A stretch of DNA of 8,893 nucleotides. Origin: Promethearchaeota archaeon. Lineage in GTDB: Archaea > Asgardarchaeota > Lokiarchaeia > Sigyniarchaeales > SOKP01. This document shows, piece by piece, positions 1-5,762 of this stretch. Position numbers and translations under genes: made by a program. The stretch spans positions 1 through 8,893 of the forward strand of contig JAUWHL010000120.1 in NCBI GenBank assembly GCA_030605895.1. Reading direction: 5' to 3'. Every line of letters begins with the position of its first letter. Position 1 is the first letter of the stretch. Below the pieces are notes generated by a model. That model had not been told where the DNA came from, did no database searches, and saw nothing but the letters and a program-made list of their open reading frames with translations.

Positions 1-22
1 AAGAATTAAGATCATAATAAGA

Positions 23-835
23 TTACAAATAAGATCTTTTCAGATTGTTAATATTCTCAATACTTTGCTTACAATAATTAACTAGTTCCTGAGCATCTAA
101 GAGCTTAACTAACTTTCTTGATTGTGTATTTTTTTCAATAGTTAAATATGATTCATAAATTGGATTACCCCTAATATCTATGTTAATTAACTTTTTAAGT
201 GCCTCTAATCTTTTTATCTCAGAAATTTGATTATATGAAAGTTCTAATCTCATTAAATTCCTTAGATTTTGAAGTCCTTTAATTTCAGTTATTCGATTCC
301 ATTTCAGAGCGAGTAAGACCAAATTTTTTAGATTGTAAAGACCCTTGATTTCAGAAATTTTATTTTTCTCTAAATTTAGATATTTTAAATTTATTAGAGT
401 TTCAAGTCCTTCAATTTCAAAGATTCTATTACTTCCTATGTACAACTCATTTAATCCAGTTAAGTTTTCTAACCCGGTTATTTCTGCAATAAAGTTCTCA
501 TAAAGGTTCAACTCTTTTAAACTAATAAGGGTGTTTAGACCTTTTATTTCAGATATTTGATTATTATATAGAAATAACCGCTTTAATCTTGTTAAATTTT
601 CTAATCCAGTTATTTCTGTAATCTGATTATATCTAAGATTTAATGATTCTAAATTTATTAAGCTTCTAAGTCCTTTAATTTCTCGAATATTATTACCTGA
701 AAGATTTAGTTCTTTTAATTGAATAAGATTTTCAAGCTCTTTTATCTCAGAAATAGCATTGATCCCCTTTTCACTTAAATCTAAGATGTTATCCCAGATC
801 TTGATCTTATTACCTTTAAATTTGATATAACTCAT
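23..835 (-). CDS. SDS22-like leucine-rich repeat protein
   Basis: The 270-residue protein is almost entirely leucine-rich repeats of exactly 22 residues. Eight full units start at L40, L62, L84, L106, L128, L150, L172 and L194, with consensus LxxLxLxxNxIxEIxGLxxLxx. An N-terminal capping half-repeat covers about residues 17-39, and a partial unit with NPIY follows at 216-228. The last 40 residues are a charged, probably helical cap. There is no signal peptide or membrane segment, so it should be cytosolic. This is the SDS22/internalin subclass, which generally forms a curved protein-binding surface; the partner cannot be read from sequence. It begins 15 nt after the MazG stop, with a weak GGGA ribosome-binding site 5 nt before the ATG, so the two are probably cotranscribed. 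The fold is near certain; the function is unknown. Confidence 0.9.
   Translation of the reverse strand: MSYIKFKGNKIKIWDNILDLSEKGINAISEIKELENLIQLKELNLSGNNIREIKGLRSLINLESLNLRYNQITEITGLENLTRLKRLFLYNNQISEIKGLNTLISLKELNLYENFIAEITGLENLTGLNELYIGSNRIFEIEGLETLINLKYLNLEKNKISEIKGLYNLKNLVLLALKWNRITEIKGLQNLRNLMRLELSYNQISEIKRLEALKKLINIDIRGNPIYESYLTIEKNTQSRKLVKLLDAQELVNYCKQSIENINNLKRSYL
191..718 (-). repeat. eight in-frame 66-bp LRR-coding tandem repeats
   Basis: Residues 40-215 of the LRR gene are eight consecutive 22-codon units with no insertion or deletion. At DNA level this is a 66-bp period; recurring blocks read as TCTAATCC or TTTCAGA/TTTCTGTAAT variants on the plus strand. The units have diverged in sequence but keep exact length, which fits old internal duplication under structural constraint. 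Confidence 0.85.
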
Positions 836-840
836 TAAAT

Positions 841-846
841 TCCCTA
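841..846 (-). promoter_or_regulatory. weak ribosome-binding site of the LRR gene
   Basis: The minus strand reads TAGGGA then ATTTA and ATG. It lies in the 15-nt gap after the MazG stop, so translation of the LRR gene from a shared mRNA is plausible. The match to the archaeal anti-Shine-Dalgarno is short. Confidence 0.4.
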
Positions 847-850
847 CTTT

Positions 851-1168
851 TCAAATAAATCGTTTTGAATCTCTCTCGGAATATTTGTCAATCACATTCT
901 TTAATTCGGTATTTAAATCAATTTTATAATAATTTGCAATACATACTACAGCATAAATAATATCGGCTAGTTCTTCACCAACCCTAATTTTCTCATTTTT
1001 CTTTTTTTTTGGCTTATATCCTTCAAGATGATTGATCTCTTTTGCTAATTCACCAACTTCTTCAATAACAGCAGATAACATTGCCAATGGAGGCCAATAT
1101 CCTCCATGCTTATTGATCCAATCATGTATTATACGTTGAATATCTTGAAGAGAACTCTTCTCAGACAT
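851..1168 (-). CDS. MazG-like nucleotide pyrophosphohydrolase
   Basis: A 105-residue single-domain protein of the MazG/all-alpha NTP pyrophosphatase superfamily. The metal-binding signature is intact: E37-x-x-E40 in EEVGELAKE and E66-x-x-D69 in EELADIIY, on consecutive predicted helices. The family hydrolyses (d)NTPs to the monophosphate and pyrophosphate with Mg2+, typically for pool cleaning; the exact substrate is not predictable here. The length matches the small MazG-like group rather than tandem-domain E. coli MazG. A lysine-rich linker (KKKK, residues 54-57) separates the two motifs and is encoded by a run of nine A. It lies downstream of nrdD and immediately upstream of the LRR gene. 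The ATG has no clear ribosome-binding site. It could equally be annotated RS21-C6/DCTPP1-like. Confidence 0.88.
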   Translation of the reverse strand: MSEKSSLQDIQRIIHDWINKHGGYWPPLAMLSAVIEEVGELAKEINHLEGYKPKKKKNEKIRVGEELADIIYAVVCIANYYKIDLNTELKNVIDKYSERDSKRFI

Positions 1169-1192
1169 AAGTATAATATTTCTTAATGATTT

Positions 1193-1211
1193 AAAAAATC
1201 AAATTAAAAAA
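1193..1211 (-). terminator. possible T-rich terminator after nrdD
   Basis: On the minus strand two T6 runs (opposite A runs at 1206-1211 and 1193-1198) lie 80-100 nt after the nrdD stop. Archaeal termination needs only T-rich stretches, but in such AT-rich DNA this is weak evidence. If MazG starts from the TATA-like box at 1244-1252, these runs would sit in its leader, so the two calls compete. Confidence 0.2.
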
Positions 1212-1243
1212 CAATATTTTAACTCTCTTACGATCAAAATTGA

Positions 1244-1252
1244 ATTATAAAC
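1244..1252 (-). promoter_or_regulatory. candidate TATA box for mazG-LRR
   Basis: GTTTATAAT on the minus strand, about 80 nt before the MazG ATG, inside the 122-nt gap after nrdD. A start site 25 nt on would give a leader of roughly 50 nt. Readthrough from nrdD is an equally good explanation for expression. Confidence 0.25.
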
Positions 1253-1290
1253 TAAAGAATCCAATTAGAATTAAAAAATGAAGAACACTA

Positions 1291-3426
1291 CTAGTTAAAT
1301 AAATGTTCTCGCTTCCGAGCTTCCCATTCAGCCTTTTTTCCCGGATTATATCTATTTACTTCACTATAGTATCCTGTAACTCTTGAATATACTTTTACAT
1401 CTCCAGAATGACACTGGGGACATATAAAACTTCCACCTCGGAACATCTTTCTACAATGAGGACAGTAAGTAAAATCTGGTGTATATGCAAAATAAGCTGT
1501 ATTTGTATTAAGACAAATATTCTTTGTAAGTTCCCACAAACCTTCAATATCTGGTTTTTGTTCTCCAAGCCAAATATGAGTAATAACTCCCCCGTTTACA
1601 ATCGGATGAAGATCACCTTGTTTTTTAATTCGTACTGATAATGGGATTTCAGCATCATACCTAAAATGGTCAGAATTAGTATAATAAGCAGACTTTCCAG
1701 ATGATTGAACAATAGCTTTTTTAGGAAAATGTTTTAAATCTAATCTAGCAAAACGACCAGAAGAACTCTCACTGGGCTGTTCCCATAGAGAGTAATACTT
1801 TTTATCTCTCTCTGTCATAGTATTACACTTAGCAACCATGTAATTCAATATTTTTTTTCCTAAATTATATGCTGTATCATTTTCATGTAATTCAAATCCA
1901 GTTATACTTTTCACAGCCTCATTTAATCCAGTAAATCCAATCGAGAGGTTCTGATCATTTATATTGAAAATTGGTTTACCATTTATTTTACCACTACATA
2001 GAGGTAGATGTCCAGTTTTCAATCTTTTTTCTATTAACTGCCATTTTTTAAGTAAAACTCTCGCTGAAAGCTCAATTTTCTTATCCAATATTGCAAAATA
2101 ATCATCTTCGTTTTTAGACAAATAAGCATAGCGAGGAAGATTTAAACTAACACTTTGTAGTGAACCAATAGTAACATAATTTTCCCACACGTTAACATTT
2201 TTACGTTTTTCAGGATCAAGAATGCATTGCTCAATAATTTGATTACCACTTAGAAACTTCCTACAACATTGACTATGAATCTCATCGGGCATCCAATCTG
2301 GACACATGTTAAGGAAATATGGGGTACCCATGGTAGCTACTTCTTCCATTAATTTTAAATAAGATGGTTCAAACTCTCGTAGCCATTCTTTCTTTATTTT
2401 AATCTCATGTTTTGGAAATGCAAAAAGCTTTCCATTATGATCACCCTGAATATATACATCAGTTAAAGCATCAAAAAGTTTGAGACATTCTCCTTTATAA
2501 TCTCCATAAGTTCCAACTAACTTTCCATGTGGACCAACAGCAGGAATATTCAATAGACCATCAGGTATAGTCGGAGTACAAGAAATCGAAGTAAAGGGTA
2601 CTTGGCCCCCTCTCGCCGCAAAAATTTGATTTGTTTCAAAAATTAAACATTGCATTGATTGTTCAATTTCTCTATCAGAAATACCACGTGCATAAGGTGC
2701 TAAAAACGTAGTAATGTAATCATAACCTTGTCCTCCACTAAATTCTCCTTGAATTATCCCAAGCCATTTAGCAAGATGAGTAACCGCCACACGTAAACTT
2801 CCTGCGGGACCTGATTTACTACAATGTGCCCAACTCTCAACTGGGGGTAATCCATGTTCCAGAACCATTCGGGGATCCCATTCTTGACAGAAAGGTCTTA
2901 AATCAAAGTATCTTAACATATGAACATGTATATCACCAAATAAATGAGCGTGAGCTTCCTCAGAATCTAATATTCTTAAAAGAGCATATTCATCAGATAT
3001 TCTATTTGCTGCCCAGTGATGAATACTTTCAGGATTCATATCTTGATTTGCATTTTCATCTACTCCGTATTCTAAAATTGCCTCATAATCCATTAAAGGC
3101 ATTCCAATCCTAGTATATAATTTGCGTTCTTCTTCAAAATGTTGTTCAGATAAGATTGAGCACACAATCTCTCTAATATGAGGACCTGATAAAAATCGAA
3201 TTCCAGAAGAGATTATTCTTCTAACTACTAATTCAGTGATCTTATCGGCTAAGATCTGGTCTAAGCCTGTTTCCTTTACTAGGCTTTGTTCAATTTTGGC
3301 AAGATCAAATGGTACTACGTCACCTTCTGTTCTAAAAACTTGTGGTAATAATTTAGTTAAATATTTGCGATTAACATTTTCAACTTTTTTTTCTATTTTA
3401 GGTTTAGAATCTGATACCAATACCAA
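1291..3426 (-). CDS. nrdD: Anaerobic (class III) ribonucleoside-triphosphate reductase
   Basis: This 711-residue enzyme reduces ribonucleotides to deoxyribonucleotides in anoxic cells using a glycyl radical. An N-terminal ATP-cone lies at about residues 27-118. The barrel includes the RGGQVPFTSI strand (272-281), and a finger-loop cysteine is probably C388 in SQCCRKFL. NGGVITHIW is at 611-619, a zinc ribbon is formed by C655, C658, C669 and C672, and the glycyl radical site is G685 in RVTGYY. Length and order match full-length archaeal NrdD. The start is TTG: an in-frame stop lies just upstream and no methionine occurs before residue 109. An AAGGGG element sits 10 nt before the TTG. The activating radical-SAM enzyme NrdG is not in the window. 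Assignment to NrdD is firm; which reductant it uses is not determined. Confidence 0.97.
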   Translation of the reverse strand: MVLVSDSKPKIEKKVENVNRKYLTKLLPQVFRTEGDVVPFDLAKIEQSLVKETGLDQILADKITELVVRRIISSGIRFLSGPHIREIVCSILSEQHFEEERKLYTRIGMPLMDYEAILEYGVDENANQDMNPESIHHWAANRISDEYALLRILDSEEAHAHLFGDIHVHMLRYFDLRPFCQEWDPRMVLEHGLPPVESWAHCSKSGPAGSLRVAVTHLAKWLGIIQGEFSGGQGYDYITTFLAPYARGISDREIEQSMQCLIFETNQIFAARGGQVPFTSISCTPTIPDGLLNIPAVGPHGKLVGTYGDYKGECLKLFDALTDVYIQGDHNGKLFAFPKHEIKIKKEWLREFEPSYLKLMEEVATMGTPYFLNMCPDWMPDEIHSQCCRKFLSGNQIIEQCILDPEKRKNVNVWENYVTIGSLQSVSLNLPRYAYLSKNEDDYFAILDKKIELSARVLLKKWQLIEKRLKTGHLPLCSGKINGKPIFNINDQNLSIGFTGLNEAVKSITGFELHENDTAYNLGKKILNYMVAKCNTMTERDKKYYSLWEQPSESSSGRFARLDLKHFPKKAIVQSSGKSAYYTNSDHFRYDAEIPLSVRIKKQGDLHPIVNGGVITHIWLGEQKPDIEGLWELTKNICLNTNTAYFAYTPDFTYCPHCRKMFRGGSFICPQCHSGDVKVYSRVTGYYSEVNRYNPGKKAEWEARKREHLFN

Positions 3427-3436
3427 AGTAATTATA

Positions 3437-3442
3437 CCCCTT
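3437..3442 (-). promoter_or_regulatory. ribosome-binding site deciding the nrdD TTG start
   Basis: AAGGGG on the minus strand, followed by TATAATTACT and the TTG start. GGGGT can pair with the archaeal 16S tail if one G:U wobble is allowed. The same element at the same spacing precedes the PAN gene, which supports this start choice. Confidence 0.55.
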
Positions 3443-3447
3443 TATCA

Positions 3448-3455
3448 TTTTATAA
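3448..3455 (-). promoter_or_regulatory. TATA box for nrdD
   Basis: TTTATAAA on the minus strand, preceded by a purine-rich BRE-like AAAGA. Its centre is about 26 nt before the TTG, which would make the mRNA almost leaderless and exclude the AAGGGG element. A second TATA-like stretch, TTTTAAAATT at about 3462-3471, would instead place the start just before AAGGGG. The choice cannot be made from sequence. Confidence 0.45.
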
Positions 3456-3803
3456 ATCTTTAATTTTAAAATAGTGAAATATTACAATAGTTTTGATTAA
3501 AAAATTTTTGTCGATGACATGAACTGAATTTAGAGAATTATTAATCGTTTATTATCGTTAATATTTTACCTCTTTTGATATAAAAATTTATTTGTTTTTC
3601 CAATTTAAACTTATTTTATTAACACTTTATTTGAAATTTTAAAAGCTGCCTAGAAAAATAACGATAGAATTCTTAATTTTTTGGAGACATTTCAATTTCT
3701 AATTTATTGATTCTGTGATTACACATAACACAAATTAATGTCGAAGATCTTCTCAATTTTTCTCAGATTTTATTATATAAATTTTATAAGAAGTAATACT
3801 AAG

Positions 3804-3813
3804 TATATTTAAA
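3804..3813 (+). promoter_or_regulatory. TATA box for the cupin gene
   Basis: TATATTTAAA lies about 46 nt before the cupin ATG, predicting a start near 3834 and a leader of about 20 nt. No clear ribosome-binding site follows. Confidence 0.4.
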
Positions 3814-3853
3814 CAAAAAGTTAGATTGAGATATCTTAAAGTGAACCTCTAAT

Positions 3854-4183
3854 ATGGCTAGAAATGTTAAAAATAAAGAAAATGTTCAATCAATAGAAGC
3901 ATTAAAAGGAGTTTTTCGAAGAACATTGTTATATAATGATTCTTTAATGCTTTGTCATTTTATACTTGAAGAAAATGCGGAAATACCAATGCATAGTCAT
4001 GAAGAACATCAAATTGGATATGTAATAAAAGGAAGAATTAAATTTATAACAGAAAATGGTGAATTCATTGCTAAAAAAGGAGACAGTTATATTTTTGATT
4101 CTAATGAAAAACACGGAGCAAAAATATTAGAATATACAGAAGTAATTGATGTTTTCAATCCTTCTAGAGAAGACTATAAATAA
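3854..4183 (+). CDS. Small single-domain cupin protein
   Basis: A 109-residue conserved beta-barrel of the cupin superfamily. Motif 1 is PMHSHEEHQIGYVIKG, giving metal ligands H47 and H49; the position usually held by glutamate is Q53, and the closing glycine is G60. Motif 2 is GDSYIFDSNEKHG (76-88), with H87 as the expected third histidine. A three-His plus Gln site is therefore likely. The short stand-alone form is common to small-molecule binding cupins, isomerases and dioxygenases; the sequence does not choose between them. There is no signal peptide. It is transcribed alone, divergent from nrdD and convergent with the membrane protein gene 49 nt away. Fold assignment is strong; the reaction is unknown. 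Confidence 0.85.
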   Translation: MARNVKNKENVQSIEALKGVFRRTLLYNDSLMLCHFILEENAEIPMHSHEEHQIGYVIKGRIKFITENGEFIAKKGDSYIFDSNEKHGAKILEYTEVIDVFNPSREDYK

Positions 4184-4232
4184 TAAAAGAGATCTAATTC
4201 TTTTCTTCAAGGAAATAATATTAATGCAGTTA
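4184..4232. terminator. convergent-gene spacer, possible bidirectional terminator
   Basis: A 49-nt spacer between converging stop codons. T-rich tracts occur on both strands (TTCTTTTCTTC on plus near 4198-4208; TTATTATTT on minus near the left end). This is compatible with archaeal oligo-T termination, but base composition makes it weak. Confidence 0.25.
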
Positions 4233-4586
4233 TTACCATTGATATGCAGCAACAGCAAAAATAGCAAACATACAGAATAAAAATTCTCCCAATAACCAAT
4301 CGTGAAAGAATCTTTGTTTATTTTCTTTATTCTCTTTTATTTTTGTTGCTAAAGCAAAACTAATTGCCGAATTTGTACCAGTAAAGATAATAAAAGTAAA
4401 AGTCATAGCTGTTAATTCTAAAGATATTAATGCTAAGATGTTATCAAATAGTATCCAAACACCCATAAATCCAATAAGTGCAAATAAAAATAACCAACCC
4501 GAAAACTGAATAATTTTTTGAAATTTTATATCCAGTTCTGAAATTTCTGAAGGCCTTTCAATTCTTTTTTTTTTAATTTTCGACAT
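4233..4586 (-). CDS. Uncharacterised small membrane protein, three predicted helices
   Basis: A 117-residue protein I do not recognise. A basic N-terminus (KIKKKRIER, residues 3-10) and an amphipathic stretch precede three hydrophobic segments at about 27-47, 52-79 and 98-115. The loop between helices 2 and 3 is lysine-rich (KIKENKENK). The positive-inside rule predicts N-terminus inside and C-terminus outside. No cysteine pairs, catalytic motif or cleavable signal is visible. It is last in the PAN-PUA-NAC-membrane protein direction, 79 nt after the NAC stop, with its own TATA-like box, so operon membership is uncertain. Codons 5-7 fall in a run of ten A. The hydrophobic pattern and ATG make it a credible gene, but no function can be assigned. 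Confidence 0.75.
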   Translation of the reverse strand: MSKIKKKRIERPSEISELDIKFQKIIQFSGWLFLFALIGFMGVWILFDNILALISLELTAMTFTFIIFTGTNSAISFALATKIKENKENKQRFFHDWLLGEFLFCMFAIFAVAAYQW

Positions 4587-4621
4587 AAAAAATATGATTG
4601 TATGCTTTTTGAATATTAAAA

Positions 4622-4630
4622 ATTTTATAA
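4622..4630 (-). promoter_or_regulatory. candidate TATA box for the membrane protein gene
   Basis: TTATAAAAT on the minus strand, centred about 40 nt before the ATG; it would give a leader of roughly 14 nt. No ribosome-binding site is visible, which fits a short-leader mRNA. Confidence 0.3.
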
Positions 4631-4665
4631 TTCTTAATCTTTATCATTTAACCTATGTTTATATT

Positions 4666-5145
4666 TTAAAGTCTATTCTTTAAAAATAAAATAGCTTTTG
4701 CAATATCTCCATTACAATCTTTTAAAACAGATTCTGCTTCTTTTTTATCCACGTTTGCTTGTGTTGCGACTAGCATTATATCATTTTCTGTTATCATTGG
4801 TTTCATTTCGGAATCTTCTTCAGATGGTAAATCTATATCTGCTTCCAAGCTTTCAATAGTAAAATTTTCTGGGGAAACTTCTTCTGATTGACCAATTACT
4901 TGATATATTTCCTGACCCGCTTGTTTCATACGAAAAATTTCAGGTTGATCTATGATTATCGTTTTTTCGGGACCTTCTATAATAACTCTTGTAGCATCAA
5001 CGGGTTCCATATCTATACCTTGTTGTGCCATCCTTCTCCGCATCTGTCTTGAGCCAAATTGCTGTCCATCTCGCTTAACTGAAGGTTGAGGGCGCTTAGG
5101 TTTACTTTTTGATTTACTTTGCATTTCTTTTGGTAACTTTACCAA
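4666..5145 (-). CDS. nac: Archaeal nascent polypeptide-associated complex protein (NAC-UBA)
   Basis: The archaeal homologue of alpha-NAC binds near the ribosome exit tunnel as a homodimer and contacts emerging chains. A basic lead (GSRQMRRRMAQQGI, about 31-44) is the expected ribosome-contact segment. It is followed by the NAC barrel (about 50-86, including VIIEGPEKTIII and GQEIYQVIG), an acidic linker, and a C-terminal UBA helix bundle (about 118-158, from ITENDIMLVATQANVDKKEA). The order matches the archaeal family, though the N-terminal extension is long. The frame begins at TTG with an in-frame TGA just upstream; an ATG at 5122-5124 would remove seven residues and is about as likely. It follows the PUA gene by 54 nt and may also have its own promoter. 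Identification is secure; the start is not. Confidence 0.93.
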   Translation of the reverse strand: MVKLPKEMQSKSKSKPKRPQPSVKRDGQQFGSRQMRRRMAQQGIDMEPVDATRVIIEGPEKTIIIDQPEIFRMKQAGQEIYQVIGQSEEVSPENFTIESLEADIDLPSEEDSEMKPMITENDIMLVATQANVDKKEAESVLKDCNGDIAKAILFLKNRL

Positions 5146-5180
5146 TTTTCTTCACTTTAAATTCTGTTTCCTATCTTAAG

Positions 5181-5188
5181 TTATATAA
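5181..5188 (-). promoter_or_regulatory. candidate internal TATA box for nac
   Basis: TTATATAA on the minus strand in the 54-nt PUA-NAC gap, centred about 40 nt before the TTG. It would yield a leader of about 14 nt to TTG, or about 35 nt to the alternative ATG. It suggests nac can be expressed apart from the upstream genes. Confidence 0.35.
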
Positions 5189-5199
5189 TAATTTGAAAT

Positions 5200-5691
5200 T
5201 TAAATTTTTAATTTATTAATTCCTTTTCTTATATTTACAGCAATACCTCTCGAGAATGATTTTGCATAAGAAACAGGGATTTTTAATTTACCTATTCCCA
5301 ACAACTCATCATCTTGATTTACTACTATAACTTCATCAAAGGGTCTTAAATTTTCATCAATATTAACGACATGTTTACAAAAAACATTTCTTCCTTTTTT
5401 AATAAACTCTGAAATTTCATTTAACACAACAACCCTTAATTTTGGAGGACTAGTGTTAGAAACTACTTTTTTAGCTGAATATAGAGTTAAAGTAAAAAAT
5501 CCATTTGTAGGTCTAAGTGTGAGTAATAGATTATTCTCATAATATATATATCTAATTTTATTTGTCTTTGGTGATCTTACAAGTTTTACTTGATCTAAAT
5601 TATCAAAAAGTATATCAGTTATTTTTTTACCAAATTGATAATCTGAAATTGCCTTTATTTGTCTTAAACCTAATAATATTTCAGTTTCCAT
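5200..5691 (-). CDS. PUA-domain RNA-binding protein, arcTGT C-terminal-like
   Basis: From the ATG at 5691 the protein has 163 residues. The N-terminal half (about 1-80, with RQIKAISDYQFG, RSPKTNKIRYIY and LRPTNGFFTLTL) resembles the domain that precedes PUA in archaeal tRNA-guanine transglycosylase. The C-terminal half (about 85-160, with CKHVV, RPFDEVIVVN and GIAVNIRKG) is a PUA fold. It lacks the TGT catalytic barrel, so it is an RNA-binding protein or accessory subunit rather than the enzyme. The frame is open upstream to 5790, but that extension overlaps PAN, is hydrophobic and does not look like the family. The ATG before ETEILLGLRQ was therefore chosen. It sits 71 nt after PAN and 54 nt before nac, in a translation-linked run. 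Its RNA target is unknown. Confidence 0.85.
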   Translation of the reverse strand: METEILLGLRQIKAISDYQFGKKITDILFDNLDQVKLVRSPKTNKIRYIYYENNLLLTLRPTNGFFTLTLYSAKKVVSNTSPPKLRVVVLNEISEFIKKGRNVFCKHVVNIDENLRPFDEVIVVNQDDELLGIGKLKIPVSYAKSFSRGIAVNIRKGINKLKI

Positions 5692-5743
5692 AGAAGAATT
5701 GATGAATAAGTTATTTAATTTAAAAAAGAATGAATATTTTAAT

Positions 5744-5752
5744 AATTTATAG
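5744..5752 (-). promoter_or_regulatory. candidate TATA box for the PUA gene
   Basis: CTATAAATT on the minus strand between the PAN stop and the PUA ATG, giving a leader of about 30 nt. A nearer AT-rich box (TTTAAATTA, about 5716-5724) would instead give a leaderless mRNA. It overlaps the region just past the PAN stop, so cotranscription with PAN is also possible. Confidence 0.3.
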
Positions 5753-5762
5753 ATATTGACTA

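Larger units (their letters stand above)
3427..3853. other. 427-nt gene-free divergent intergenic region
   Basis: Very AT-rich spacer between nrdD (minus) and the cupin gene (plus). It contains TATA-like elements for both genes, and an ATCGTT hexamer present as two direct copies 10 bp apart (3544-3549, 3554-3559) plus one inverted copy (3660-3665). I found no convincing coding frame, tRNA T-loop signature, hairpin RNA or mobile element in it. Confidence 0.6.

Noticed and set aside
191..718. Regularly spaced repeats considered as a CRISPR array
   Set aside because: The 66-bp period is continuous, in frame and encodes LRR units; there are no identical repeats separated by unique spacers.
1408..1638. 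Plus-strand 76-residue frame within nrdD
   Set aside because: Antisense of the zinc-ribbon and C-terminal region of NrdD; no domain features of its own.
2826..3113. Plus-strand 95-residue frame within nrdD
   Set aside because: Antisense of a conserved part of NrdD; its histidine-rich look is compositional.
3431..3440. GGGGTATA before nrdD read as a BRE/TATA promoter element
   Set aside because: It is only about 10 nt from the sole plausible start codon, too close for a TATA box, so a ribosome-binding role fits better.
3236..3463. Plus-strand 75-residue frame over the nrdD 5' end
   Set aside because: Antisense of the ATP-cone region, with no family resemblance.
3427..3853. Possible tRNA or structured RNA in the long spacer
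   Set aside because: No T-loop GGTTC-like motif, no GC-rich stems and no hairpin that stands out from the AT background.
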